A stretch of DNA of 32,046 nucleotides from an uncultured Bacteroidota bacterium (GCA_903844645.1 CAIMUP010000043.1:1-32046); one strand, 5' to 3'. Positions 24,282 to 32,046 are shown, numbered from the stretch's first letter. A program made the numbers and translations. Notes: a model not told the origin generated them from the letters alone.

Positions 24282-25313
24282 TTACACCGATGGTTTATAC
24301 CGCGAGCCGCTCAATATTTTTTGTGCATCTTGGGTCTCGAGTAATTGCTTGATGGATAATTCGGGATGTTCTTTCATGTATTTTTTTACGATCTGCCACC
24401 CGATCCACGAGCCGGCATTGGAAGGACTTTCCCTCGGCATTCCTTTCGAGGTCGGTCCTTCGTTAATGAAGCTTTCATACTGCTTTTCGTTGGTCGAAAA
24501 CAGTAATTTCTTCTCAATAAAGAACGTCCAGATAGCTCCTTCGCTTGCCACGCACCAGTCCAATTGTTTCTTCGTAAATCCGGTTTTAATAGTATCATTA
24601 AGTTCAGGAAGAAGGGCATCCAAAGCATAGAGAATTTTACCATTATAAATTATTTGATTCATCAAATCGTGCTTCATATTGGCATTGTCATAATCGCTCT
24701 TTAACCAACATTCCATCGCATCGCGAACCATGTATTCTTTACTTAATTTTCGCATCCGATAACTCGGATATTGCAGCGAACTATAGAACGGACAATCGCC
24801 GCCTAAGTATAGCTCCAGCCCAATAACTACGGCACTATCAATCGCTATGGCAGAATAATTAAAAGCATTAATCATGGTATAAACTTTCGGGATAAAATTG
24901 TTTGGGAATAAAGTTTTATAATGGTCAAATGCGGCTTTGAATTGCATCTCCTCCTGATCCATGTTTTTGAATTGGGTGACGACCTCTTTATAGATACGTT
25001 GGATATCTACATCGTTCATAAAATTGATCAGATTGGTGATCAGATATTCATCCTCCCGCGCACTAATCTTCATGATCTGTTTGCAGAAGATGGTATCGAG
25101 GAAATAGCCATACTTATCCCGAATTCGATGCAAGGTATTTAATGAAGAATCCTTCGCCAACGCAAGAATATCCTGGTCGAAACGGCATATTTTAATTCCA
25201 TTCTTCTTATCAATGGGTTTCTCGGTTTTATCTTTGTTTTCGGAATGATTCGGGTTGGAACAATTCACCAAGACGAGGCAAAGGAGGAGAAAGAGATATA
25301 TTTTTCTATTCAT
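24282..25313 (-). CDS. gldB: GldB-like gliding motility lipoprotein, 343 aa
   Basis: The lipobox LVLVNC (Cys18) follows a short signal peptide, so the protein is membrane anchored and faces the periplasm. The C-terminal half matches GldB by eye: QIIYNGKILYALDALLP, WIGWQIVKKYM and QKILSGSRYKPS, with YPSYRMRKLSKEYM and MECWL before it. GldB is needed for gliding in Flavobacterium and is tied to T9SS-dependent motility; its molecular activity is not settled. In Flavobacterium I recall nadE next to gldB, and here nadE is one gene away on the opposite strand, which supports the call. The divergent gap to the outer-membrane barrel gene is 67 bases. Confidence 0.82.
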   Translation of the reverse strand: MNRKIYLFLLLCLVLVNCSNPNHSENKDKTEKPIDKKNGIKICRFDQDILALAKDSSLNTLHRIRDKYGYFLDTIFCKQIMKISAREDEYLITNLINFMNDVDIQRIYKEVVTQFKNMDQEEMQFKAAFDHYKTLFPNNFIPKVYTMINAFNYSAIAIDSAVVIGLELYLGGDCPFYSSLQYPSYRMRKLSKEYMVRDAMECWLKSDYDNANMKHDLMNQIIYNGKILYALDALLPELNDTIKTGFTKKQLDWCVASEGAIWTFFIEKKLLFSTNEKQYESFINEGPTSKGMPRESPSNAGSWIGWQIVKKYMKEHPELSIKQLLETQDAQKILSGSRYKPSV

Positions 25314-25337
25314 GATTCTGATATATTTTTAAAAGTC

Positions 25338-25345
25338 TAATTTTG
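25338..25345 (+). promoter_or_regulatory. Bacteroidota -7 promoter box for the barrel/nadE pair
   Basis: taattttg matches TAnnTTTG, 35 bases before the ATG at 25381, inside the 67-base gap between divergent genes. I see no equally good box for gldB in this gap. Confidence 0.6.
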
Positions 25346-25380
25346 CAAGCGGAAATAAAACGTAAACATTCTGCAATATT

Positions 25381-26085
25381 ATGAAAAAGACCATTATACT
25401 TTTTGCTTTGCTTTTGATGATGCAAACAAATTTCGCCACCGATTTCCATTTTGGATTTCGTGCATCGCCAACTGTAGGTTGGTTTGGACAAGTTACCGGA
25501 CCTTCTGATGCTCCCTTATCATCTAATGGAATTAAACTTGGTTTCGCCTATGGTTTAATGTTAGATTTTGGGTTTACATCCAACTATTCCCTTACCTCTG
25601 GCTTAGATATTGCCTATCGAACGGGGAAACTTAAATACACCTATTCCGATTTTGAATACAGTAGCGTGTATAGCAAGAGCTATTCTATGGAGTATATCGA
25701 AATTCCCCTGACCTTAAAGCTAAAGACTAATGAGATTGGCTACATTCGGTACTTCGGGCAGTTTGGCGGCAGTTTAAATATTAACATCCGTGCCCATGCC
25801 GACTATGATTCGTCGGTAACAACCTTGGTTCAAACTTATCAAGGTACTTCTACTAACAACAATGTTTATAGCGAGATCAATCCTATATCCATGTCTATGG
25901 TAATAGGTGGAGGAATAGAATATTCATTGCAGGGACATACCCAATTAATGGTCGGACTTACCTACAACAATGGCTTTATAGATGTATTGAAGGATAAAGA
26001 TATTAATACCTCCAAAGGAACGAAGACCCTTAACTATAGTGCTATTACAAACTATATCGCTTTGAATGTCGGCATCTACTTTTAA
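25381..26085 (+). CDS. outer-membrane beta-barrel protein (PorT-like PF13568 type), 234 aa
   Basis: A signal peptide (MKKTIILFALLLMMQTNFA) precedes a chain of alternating hydrophobic strands with Tyr and Phe ends: FHFGFRASPTVGWF, IKLGFAYGLMLDFGF, YSMEYIEIPLTLKLK, FGQFGGSLNINIRAHA and a last strand ending IALNVGIYF with terminal Phe. This fits the small eight-strand outer-membrane barrels of Bacteroidota; PorT of the T9SS belongs to the same broad domain, but I cannot call this PorT. nadE follows after 12 bases on the same strand, so the two are likely one transcript. Confidence 0.8.
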   Translation: MKKTIILFALLLMMQTNFATDFHFGFRASPTVGWFGQVTGPSDAPLSSNGIKLGFAYGLMLDFGFTSNYSLTSGLDIAYRTGKLKYTYSDFEYSSVYSKSYSMEYIEIPLTLKLKTNEIGYIRYFGQFGGSLNINIRAHADYDSSVTTLVQTYQGTSTNNNVYSEINPISMSMVIGGGIEYSLQGHTQLMVGLTYNNGFIDVLKDKDINTSKGTKTLNYSAITNYIALNVGIYF

Positions 26086-26097
26086 GGTGTTCTTTTT

Positions 26098-27756
26098 ATG
26101 AAAATAGCCTTAGCCCAACTGAATTACCATATCGGTAACTTTGAACAGAATGTTTCTAAGATTAAAGCTACTATTAATAAGGCTAAAGAAGCCAGAGTGG
26201 ATCTCGTTGTCTTTGCCGAACTGGCGGTTTGCGGGTATCCGCCCCGAGACTTTTTAGAATTTAATGATTTTATCAAACTTTGTTCCGATGCTATTAACTC
26301 TATTGCCGAGGAATGTAACGGAATAGCCGTTATTGTAGGATCTCCAAGCATTAATCCTAAGTTGGAAGGAAAAAATCTATTCAACTCTGCTTATTTTATT
26401 GCGGATAAAAAGGTGCAGGTTATTTGTAATAAATCCCTCCTCCCCAACTACGATGTTTTTGATGAATATCGTTACTTTGAACCTGCCACGTCCTTCAATA
26501 CTATTGACTTTAAGGGCTACCGCATCGCCTTAACTATCTGTGAAGATTTATGGAATGTAGATGACGACCCCATGTATCCAGTTTCACCAATGAACATCAT
26601 CATTAAGGAACAACCCGAACTGATTATTAATATCGCCGCCTCTCCTTTTTCATACAATCATCCTGAAAACCGTGAAAATGTTCTTTGTAAGAATGCTATT
26701 AAATATAAAATCCCTGTCTTTTACCTGAATCATGTCGGGGCGCAGACCGAATTACTTTTCGATGGAGGATCAATGGTCATAAATAATCGCGGAGGCGTGG
26801 TAGATGAACTGAATTACTATGAAGAAGATTTCAGAATCTATGAAGCCGAAGATGTTCTCCTGAACAATACCGCGCCGACTCATGGTTTCTCTCCAATCGC
26901 ATTATCCGATAACATTAAATACCCCCGAATTTACCAGGCGTTAGTCATGGGCATCCGCGATTACTTCCATAAACTCGGATTCCGTAAGGCTATTATCGGA
27001 TCATCGGGGGGAATAGATTCTGCTGTCGTACTTTCTCTCGCGGTAGCTGCATTGGGAAGGGAAAATGTCAGGGCAGTGCTTATGCCCTCCATATTTTCTT
27101 CAGATGGTTCGGTAGATGATGCTTTGATACTTGGAAAAAACCTCGGCATCGCTTGCGATTTTATCCCGATAAATTCTATTTATGATGCACTCGTTACCTC
27201 GCTTCATCCTTTCTTTGGAGATATGAAATTCGATTTGACAGAAGAAAATATCCAGGCGAGAACACGCGGCACCATCCTCATGGCATTATCCAATAAGTTC
27301 GGCTTTATTTTGCTCAATACATCTAATAAAAGCGAGCTTGCCGTAGGCTATGGCACATTGTACGGAGACATGTGTGGCGGACTTTCCGTCATAGGCGATG
27401 TTTATAAAACAGAAGTAATCCAACTCGCTAATTACATTAACCGAAGCGAAGAAATTATTCCGCAAAACATCCTTACGAAGCCACCGTCTGCCGAACTTCG
27501 GCATGATCAAAAAGACAGCGATTCGTTACCCGATTACGAAGTCTTGGACAGGATTCTTTTTCAATACATCGAAGAGCGGAAAGGTCCGAAAGAGATTATC
27601 GCATTAGGCTTTGAAGAGGAATTAGTACTGCGGATCTTAAAGATGGTCAATATTAATGAATACAAACGCCATCAAACGCCGCCCATCCTCCGAATTTCTT
27701 CCAAAGCATTCGGAACGGGTAGGAGACTGCCGATTGTGGCTAAATATCTCTCATAA
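26098..27756 (+). CDS. nadE: glutamine-dependent NAD+ synthetase, 552 aa
   Basis: This enzyme makes NAD+ from deamido-NAD+, ATP and glutamine in the cytoplasm. The N-terminal nitrilase-fold glutaminase has the complete triad Glu41 (FAELAVCGYPP), Lys112 (NKSLLPNYDVFDEYRYF) and Cys148 (TICEDLW). The C-terminal synthetase carries the pyrophosphatase loop SSGGIDS at 302-308 and later substrate motifs (LLNTSNKSELAVGYGTLYGD). The two-domain architecture means it uses glutamine, not free ammonia, as nitrogen donor. It sits 12 bases after the barrel gene and near gldB. Confidence 0.97.
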   Translation: MKIALAQLNYHIGNFEQNVSKIKATINKAKEARVDLVVFAELAVCGYPPRDFLEFNDFIKLCSDAINSIAEECNGIAVIVGSPSINPKLEGKNLFNSAYFIADKKVQVICNKSLLPNYDVFDEYRYFEPATSFNTIDFKGYRIALTICEDLWNVDDDPMYPVSPMNIIIKEQPELIINIAASPFSYNHPENRENVLCKNAIKYKIPVFYLNHVGAQTELLFDGGSMVINNRGGVVDELNYYEEDFRIYEAEDVLLNNTAPTHGFSPIALSDNIKYPRIYQALVMGIRDYFHKLGFRKAIIGSSGGIDSAVVLSLAVAALGRENVRAVLMPSIFSSDGSVDDALILGKNLGIACDFIPINSIYDALVTSLHPFFGDMKFDLTEENIQARTRGTILMALSNKFGFILLNTSNKSELAVGYGTLYGDMCGGLSVIGDVYKTEVIQLANYINRSEEIIPQNILTKPPSAELRHDQKDSDSLPDYEVLDRILFQYIEERKGPKEIIALGFEEELVLRILKMVNINEYKRHQTPPILRISSKAFGTGRRLPIVAKYLS

Positions 27757-27801
27757 AACGGTTTAAAGTTTGAGGTTTTGTGCCGTATCCATAACCTTAA
27801 A

Positions 27802-28650
27802 CTATTTCACGACCACCATCTTCTTCGCTCCGGTAGCCCCGTTATTGGTGAGGAGCTGGTAGAAGTAGGTGCCCGAATGCAGCTCACTGTTGCTGATGAT
27901 GAGGTTATGAAAAGTGTTATCTACCTCATAGCGTTTCTGCTCCATGCCTTGCAGATTATAGATGACTATTTCTCCTTTATTTTCTCCATGCGGAAGATGA
28001 AATTCTATCGTGGTAGTATTGCCATTGGAGGGATTGGGATAAATGCTTTCCATCGCAAGTTCATTGCCTGTAACATAATTAATCGGAGGAGCTATATCTG
28101 TAAGTATACCAGGAAGACTATAAACATTGGCAATGCTTGAATCTACATTAGCTAAAGTAATAATACTAAGAATCATTTTTGTTCCATTTGGCGTATTATA
28201 AATTGGCACCTGTATTTGTGGCGCATTTGCTATTACAAAAGGACCTCCACTATCAACAGAAAAAACTACATTTCCCACTTCATTAATAATATAGGTATAT
28301 GATACAGAGTGTGCTAATGAGTCAATATGTTGATATATGAGCATATATTCAATTAAATTATCTGAATTAAATAAGTGCTCTGAAATATATAAAAGACCCA
28401 ATTCAGTAGTAAAATTTGGTAGAAATGAATAATCCATAATTTTAAATATTGAATGGTCTAAATTAAATAATTTCACCAATTTATCAGCACCATCATTATA
28501 AACATATTTATATCCCTCAACCTCAAGTTTCACCATATAAAGCCTTGAATAAGCACTATCATAAGTATGCTCCAAAGTTATCTGCCCCATTACAGGTTTC
28601 CCGATGAATCCAGCGATTACAAGCATCGCGATAAGGATTATTCTTTTCAT
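27802..28650 (-). CDS. T9SS type A secreted protein, 282 aa
   Basis: A signal peptide (MKRIILIAMLVIAGFIGKPVMGQ) leads into ~175 residues of unrecognised sequence (YMVKLEVEGYKYVYNDG, LLYISEHLFNSDN). The C-terminal ~80 residues are a type A sorting domain: ESIYPNPSNG, then IYNLQGMEQKRYE, SGTYFYQL and a basic KKMVVVK end. The domain is removed after transport through the T9SS. The central part gives no functional clue. It is convergent with nadE, 45 bases away. A TAnnTTTG box at 28691 supports the start. Confidence 0.87.
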   Translation of the reverse strand: MKRIILIAMLVIAGFIGKPVMGQITLEHTYDSAYSRLYMVKLEVEGYKYVYNDGADKLVKLFNLDHSIFKIMDYSFLPNFTTELGLLYISEHLFNSDNLIEYMLIYQHIDSLAHSVSYTYIINEVGNVVFSVDSGGPFVIANAPQIQVPIYNTPNGTKMILSIITLANVDSSIANVYSLPGILTDIAPPINYVTGNELAMESIYPNPSNGNTTTIEFHLPHGENKGEIVIYNLQGMEQKRYEVDNTFHNLIISNSELHSGTYFYQLLTNNGATGAKKMVVVK

Positions 28651-28690
28651 ATTTTTATTTATTAAGTTTAAACTTGTTTTTATTAGGCAG

Positions 28691-28698
28691 CAAAAGTA
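28691..28698 (-). promoter_or_regulatory. Bacteroidota -7 promoter box for the T9SS type A gene
   Basis: The minus strand reads tacttttg, matching TAnnTTTG, about 40 bases upstream of the start at 28650. Confidence 0.6.
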
Positions 28699-28772
28699 GG
28701 AATATTTTGGAGAATGGCAAAAGCTATTGCTTTCGGTTTAGGAAAAATGCAGGGCGGTTTAGCTTTTATATT

Positions 28773-28961
28773 GACCTGTTTAAAGTTTATATCGGTCTGT
28801 TTAAAGTTTAAACAGGTCTGTTTAAAGTTTGTATCGGTCTGTTTAAAGTTTGTATCGGTCTGTTTAAAGTTTAAACAGGTCTGTTTAAAGTTTATATCGG
28901 TCTGTTTAAAGTTTAAACAGACCTGTTTAAAATTTGTACAGACCTGTTTAAAAACTATATT
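28773..28961. repeat. 21-bp tandem array 8 (9 copies), partly palindromic
   Basis: Units start every 21 bases from 28773 to 28941. The shared part is ctgtttaaagttt; the tail alternates between atatc or gtatc and aaaca. Where the tail is aaaca the unit holds the palindrome tgtttaaagtttaaaca. The first and the last two units begin gacc, while all internal units begin ggtc, its reverse complement. It lies between the T9SS type A gene and psd, both on the minus strand. Confidence 0.95.
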
Positions 28962-29008
28962 GACATAGTAAAATGTTATTAATCATAGCATTTATGCTTT
29001 TCAGAGGG

Positions 29009-29107
29009 TCGCGAACTCCTGAGGGGTCTTTCTCCCGTCAGGTTTTGATAATTGGAATTCCTATAAGTTAAAACCTGACTGGAGAAAAACCCGTCAGGAG
29101 GATGCGA
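29009..29107. repeat. 99-bp imperfect palindrome downstream of psd
   Basis: Arms 29016-29046 and 29070-29100 are reverse complements with about four mismatches (left ctcctgagg... to ...gtcaggtttt). Beyond a short interior loop the arms extend to tcgc / gcga at 29009 and 29107. It can form a hairpin of around 40 pairs over a 23-base loop. It could be a MITE- or REP-like element or a bidirectional terminator; no T-tract follows the stem. Confidence 0.75.
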
Positions 29108-29190
29108 TAGTTGTCAGGATTGTATTCCTTCCTCGTGTTATGATTGCGACCATTTGGGAGCAACAATAACACGATGATGAGGATTAAGGT

Positions 29191-29847
29191 TTAAAAAGTC
29201 CCTATAATGGTTACTCCGCCCTTCACGGTTTGGTTTAATTCTACATTAATCTTGGTGCCGAGTGGTAATAAAACATCTACCCGTGAACCGAATTTGATGA
29301 AACCCATTTCGCCACACTGGGTCGCCTTGTCGCCTTTCTTGGAATAGCAAATGATGCGACGGGCGACTGCACCGGCAATTTGTTTCATCAATACTTCTAC
29401 CTTGTTTTCTTTCTGAATAACGACCGTGGTTCGTTCGTTATCGGTAGATGATTTTGGCTCCCAGGCTACGAGGAATAAGCCGGGATGATATTTTTCATAG
29501 ACCACCGTCCCGCCGACAGGGTATCGGTTGATATGCACATTCAGGGGCGACATAAAAATCGAGATTTGGATGCGTTTATCTTTGAAATATTCGTTCTCCA
29601 TCGTTTCCTCAATGACCACCACTTTTCCATCGGCAGGGGCAATGATTAAGTTCTCGCCAAAGGTTTGTATTCTGGATGGCGAACGGAAGAATTGAAGAAT
29701 CAACAGAAAGAAAACCAGCGTCCCTAAAGCGATTAACCCACGAACAATGACCCAATCTGGTATCAAATAAAACAAACCGAAATTCAAGACAAACCATGTG
29801 AGGATTGCTACTAATAAAATACGATAACCTTCTTTGTGGATAGTCAT
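29191..29847 (-). CDS. psd: phosphatidylserine decarboxylase (short form), 218 aa
   Basis: It converts phosphatidylserine to phosphatidylethanolamine at the inner membrane. Two N-terminal membrane segments (~10-29 and ~33-50) precede the catalytic domain with APADGKVV, MSPLNVHINRYPVGG (the conserved His), and a GS self-cleavage site in KFGSRVDVLLP. Ser188 should become the pyruvoyl group of the alpha subunit. Length and FGSRVDV motif fit the short Psd type of many Bacteroidota. It follows gdhA after 42 bases on the same strand, so cotranscription is plausible. Confidence 0.94.
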   Translation of the reverse strand: MTIHKEGYRILLVAILTWFVLNFGLFYLIPDWVIVRGLIALGTLVFFLLILQFFRSPSRIQTFGENLIIAPADGKVVVIEETMENEYFKDKRIQISIFMSPLNVHINRYPVGGTVVYEKYHPGLFLVAWEPKSSTDNERTTVVIQKENKVEVLMKQIAGAVARRIICYSKKGDKATQCGEMGFIKFGSRVDVLLPLGTKINVELNQTVKGGVTIIGTF

Positions 29848-29889
29848 TATGGTTTAAGGTTTGTGGTTTAAAGTTTAAGGATTGGACGA

Positions 29890-31167
29890 TTAAAAGTGCC
29901 CTCTTGATTTGATTGCATTCGCGACCTTATTCATTGCGAAGATATACGCACCGATTCTCATAGATTGATGGTGCTTCGTGGCGGTATCCCAACAATTCGC
30001 AAAGGCTTTAATCATAGATTCGTCGGCACGTTTAATGACTTCTTCCAAGGACCAATAATAGCCGGCACGGTTCTGAACCCATTCGTAATAAGACACCGTA
30101 ACGCCGCCACCATTCGCAAGAATATCAGGGATCACGATGATGCCTTTATCTTGTAAAACTTTATCGGCATCAGAGGTTATCGGACCATTGGCACCTTCTA
30201 CAATCAGCTTCGCCATGATCTTATGAACATTCTTGTGGGTAATCTGATTTTCCATCGCGCAAGGAGCGAGTAAATCAACATTCAGTTCCAACAATTCTTC
30301 ATTGGTAATGCGTTCAGCACCCTTCAAGCCACCGAGATGTTTTTTATTGGTTTGCACATGGTCTATCGCCTTTTTAATATCAATTCCTTTAGGGTTATAA
30401 TAGCCTCCGGTAACATCGGAGATGGCAACCACTTTAATCCCCATATCTTCAAAGAAACGAGCGGCAAACGAGCCTACATTTCCAAAACCCTGAACGGCAG
30501 CTTTGGTCTTCTTTGGATTCATCTTTAATTTCTTCATCGCTTCGTTGGCAGCAACCATTACGCCACGACCAGTAGCTTCTGTCCTCCCTAATGAACCGCC
30601 GAGATGCAAGGGTTTACCGGTAACAACTCCCGGAATATATTCTCTTTTAATCTTGGAATAAGTGTCCACAATCCAAGCCATTTCGCGAGGACCGGTATTC
30701 ATATCCGGAGCCGGAATATCGCGGTTCTCTCCAAATACATCAGACATAGCAACGGTGTATGCACGGGTCAATCTTTCCAATTCTCCTACCGACATTTTAT
30801 GCGGATCGCAAGTGATACCACCCTTCGCTCCACCATAAGGAATGTCCGCAATGGCACACTTCCAGGTCATCCAGGCGGCAAGGGCTTTCACTTCATCAAT
30901 ATCAACCAAAGTGGAGTAACGAATGCCCCCTTTTGAAGGTCCGAGAATCGTTGAATGCACAATACGATACCCTTCAAAAATCTTGGTGCTTCCATCGTCC
31001 ATGTATATCGGGAGGCTTACTGTTACTTGCTTGGAAGGCACCTTCATTACATTGTGTGTGGCTTCATCAAGACCAATAATTTTTGCAGCCACATCGAAGC
31101 GGGCAAGCATGGATTCATAAGGATTCGTGGTATCCTTAATTTCAACCTTTGGCATTTTCTTACTCAT
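29890..31167 (-). CDS. gdhA: glutamate dehydrogenase (hexameric), 425 aa
   Basis: It interconverts glutamate and 2-oxoglutarate plus ammonia in the cytoplasm. The substrate-binding segment GPSKGGIRY has Lys79, MTWKCAIADIPYGGAKGG carries Lys103 and catalytic Lys115, and the C-terminal dinucleotide fold begins AAVQGFGNVGSFAA. The ~425-residue length fits the NAD-type small hexameric family (as opposed to the ~450-residue NADP form); cofactor preference is inferred. A near-consensus box (taaattcg on the minus strand, 31210-31217) lies 43 bases upstream. psd follows it. Confidence 0.94.
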   Translation of the reverse strand: MSKKMPKVEIKDTTNPYESMLARFDVAAKIIGLDEATHNVMKVPSKQVTVSLPIYMDDGSTKIFEGYRIVHSTILGPSKGGIRYSTLVDIDEVKALAAWMTWKCAIADIPYGGAKGGITCDPHKMSVGELERLTRAYTVAMSDVFGENRDIPAPDMNTGPREMAWIVDTYSKIKREYIPGVVTGKPLHLGGSLGRTEATGRGVMVAANEAMKKLKMNPKKTKAAVQGFGNVGSFAARFFEDMGIKVVAISDVTGGYYNPKGIDIKKAIDHVQTNKKHLGGLKGAERITNEELLELNVDLLAPCAMENQITHKNVHKIMAKLIVEGANGPITSDADKVLQDKGIIVIPDILANGGGVTVSYYEWVQNRAGYYWSLEEVIKRADESMIKAFANCWDTATKHHQSMRIGAYIFAMNKVANAIKSRGHF

Positions 31168-31209
31168 AGTACTTTATCTTTTTGATTTATTAAATTTAAA
31201 ATGTGGGGG

Positions 31210-31217
31210 CGAATTTA
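31210..31217 (-). promoter_or_regulatory. probable -7 promoter box for gdhA
   Basis: The minus strand reads taaattcg, one mismatch from TAnnTTTG, in the 135-base divergent gap between gdhA and the J-domain gene. Confidence 0.4.
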
Positions 31218-31281
31218 TAAAAATTTCCTTATAAAAATTACTGTCAGAAATCTTCTGTTCCTTCGTTACACGATTATTCCT

Positions 31282-31289
31282 TAGTTTTG
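31282..31289 (+). promoter_or_regulatory. Bacteroidota -7 promoter box for the J-domain gene
   Basis: tagttttg matches TAnnTTTG, 13 bases before the ATG at 31303, giving a very short leader. Confidence 0.6.
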
Positions 31290-31302
31290 CCAACAATTCC
31301 CG

Positions 31303-31836
31303 ATGAAAGATTACTACAAAATATTATCCATAGATGCCTCCGCCGATGCCGAGGAGATTAAGAAGGCATACCGCAAGATGGCTTTGCAATACCATCCTGA
31401 CATTAACCAATCGGCTATAGCGAATGATGTTTTTCTGGAGATTAATGAAGCCTACCGAGTGCTGGGCGATGCAGAAATAAAACGACGATATGATATTAAC
31501 AGAAAGTATGGTTTGGAATCGCGGGGGGTGGAACTAAAGGAAGATAAATTCCGACAGGGCGATGGCAGAAAGTATGGTACGGCATACAAATATCCTAACC
31601 GAGAACCCCGCCCTGCAAGGCAAAGCGGAAGGCATGACAAAGAAAATAAAGCATCCAACACGGTTATGTTTTATATCTTATTAATTATAGGATGCTCGGC
31701 GATTTATGCCTCTATCCGCGATTTATTTGCTGGCAATGCCGAAGACAAAGGCGTGGTAACCGGCTTGGCATTCGGGCTGTCATTTACTGCCTTGCTGGTG
31801 TATGGATATTGGTATTATTATTATAAAAAGGAATAA
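31303..31836 (+). CDS. J-domain protein with C-terminal membrane anchor, 177 aa
   Basis: Residues 3-66 are a J domain: [20 protein letters not shown], the invariant HPD at 31-33, and [12 protein letters not shown]. It should stimulate the ATPase of an Hsp70 (DnaK). A basic, low-complexity linker (~75-120, [19 protein letters not shown]) leads to two hydrophobic segments (~120-143 and ~152-172) that probably anchor it in the inner membrane with the J domain in the cytoplasm. It lacks the zinc-finger and C-terminal domains of true DnaJ. It is monocistronic and divergent from gdhA. Confidence 0.9.
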   Translation: MKDYYKILSIDASADAEEIKKAYRKMALQYHPDINQSAIANDVFLEINEAYRVLGDAEIKRRYDINRKYGLESRGVELKEDKFRQGDGRKYGTAYKYPNREPRPARQSGRHDKENKASNTVMFYILLIIGCSAIYASIRDLFAGNAEDKGVVTGLAFGLSFTALLVYGYWYYYYKKE

Positions 31837-31908
31837 CAAAGAGGCTCTTTCATGAACATTTTGGATGCTATTAATTAAGGAAAGAGGGTGACTATTTTTC
31901 TTCGTTTC

Positions 31909-31931
31909 ATCATCCAAAAACGATGATTTTT
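31909..31931 (+). terminator. weak terminator after the J-domain gene
   Basis: atcatc and gatgat form a six-pair stem over a 7-base loop, followed by four T (31928-31931). It is 72 bases after the stop and short, so confidence is modest. Confidence 0.4.
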
Positions 31932-31992
31932 GAATCAGTTTTTAATGCCCATTAATGCCTTAAAATATCTCCTTATTTCGGGAATAAAATTC

Positions 31993-32046
31993 ATCAAAAA
32001 AGGAAAAAGACGGGTCATTCGGAAGTAAAGATTCGTCATTCCAAAT
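31993..32046. repeat. probable start of a ninth 21-bp array at the right edge
   Basis: The last 54 bases hold gtcattcgga and, exactly 21 bases later, gtcattccaa. With less than two units visible this is suggestive only, but the spacing matches every other array here and the gap downstream of the J-domain gene is long. Confidence 0.4.

Noticed and set aside
1-32046. tRNA and rRNA genes
   Set aside because: I looked for T-loop and CCA-like patterns and rRNA motifs by eye and saw only matches inside protein genes; a tRNAscan-SE run would be needed to be certain.

Overview
The window looks like chromosomal DNA of a Bacteroidota bacterium of moderate-to-low GC. Three signs support this. It carries several secreted proteins with type IX secretion system (T9SS) C-terminal signals, of both type A and type B (CHU_C, gliding-associated). 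It has a GldB-like gliding lipoprotein and an IPExxxVDY-family protein. Most transcription units start just after a TAnnTTTG box, the Bacteroidota -7 promoter element, and there are no obvious Shine-Dalgarno sites. I see no rRNA or tRNA gene, insertion sequence, CRISPR array or prophage.

Layout. 1-4322 is a plus-strand run: a secreted protein, a polysaccharide-deacetylase-like protein overlapping a FemX/GNAT-like acyltransferase, then a small membrane protein overlapping a YjjG-type HAD nucleotidase. 4991-11506 is a minus-strand block of T9SS cargo: a broken six-blade Kelch gene, an intact Kelch+PKD+Ig+CHU_C gene, and a five-PKD CHU_C gene. 11945-15709 holds pheT and nth (plus). 15906-17783 holds an exported alpha/beta hydrolase and the IPExxxVDY protein (minus). 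18232-20025 holds an OmpA-like lipoprotein and an atypical SDR (plus), convergent on ispE. 20985-25313 is minus strand: an unrecognised protein, an FKBP-type isomerase lipoprotein, rpmA and rplU, and gldB. 25381-27756 is an outer-membrane barrel plus nadE. 27802-31167 is a T9SS type A protein, psd and gdhA (minus), and 31303-31836 is a J-domain membrane protein.

The most unusual signal lies between the genes. Every intergenic gap longer than about 300 bases, and both window edges, holds a tandem array with a 21-bp period (42 bp = 2x21 in one case). There are eight clear arrays and one probable array running off the right edge. Each has its own unrelated unit sequence. No gap under 200 bases has one, and none lies inside a well-supported gene. 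Several arrays begin, end or alternate with inverted repeats. The shared period with unshared sequence suggests one length-determining process (copying, slippage or fold-back replication, or binding phased to two helical turns) acting throughout intergenic DNA. This is the main candidate for an undescribed system. A second candidate is a compact multi-helix element at 14892-15009 upstream of nth.

Genes working together: the CTD-bearing proteins are substrates for the T9SS, whose core genes are not in this window; gldB belongs to the associated gliding/secretion machinery. The rest is mostly housekeeping: translation (pheT, rplU, rpmA), repair (nth), isoprenoid precursor (ispE), NAD (nadE), phospholipid (psd) and glutamate (gdhA) metabolism.
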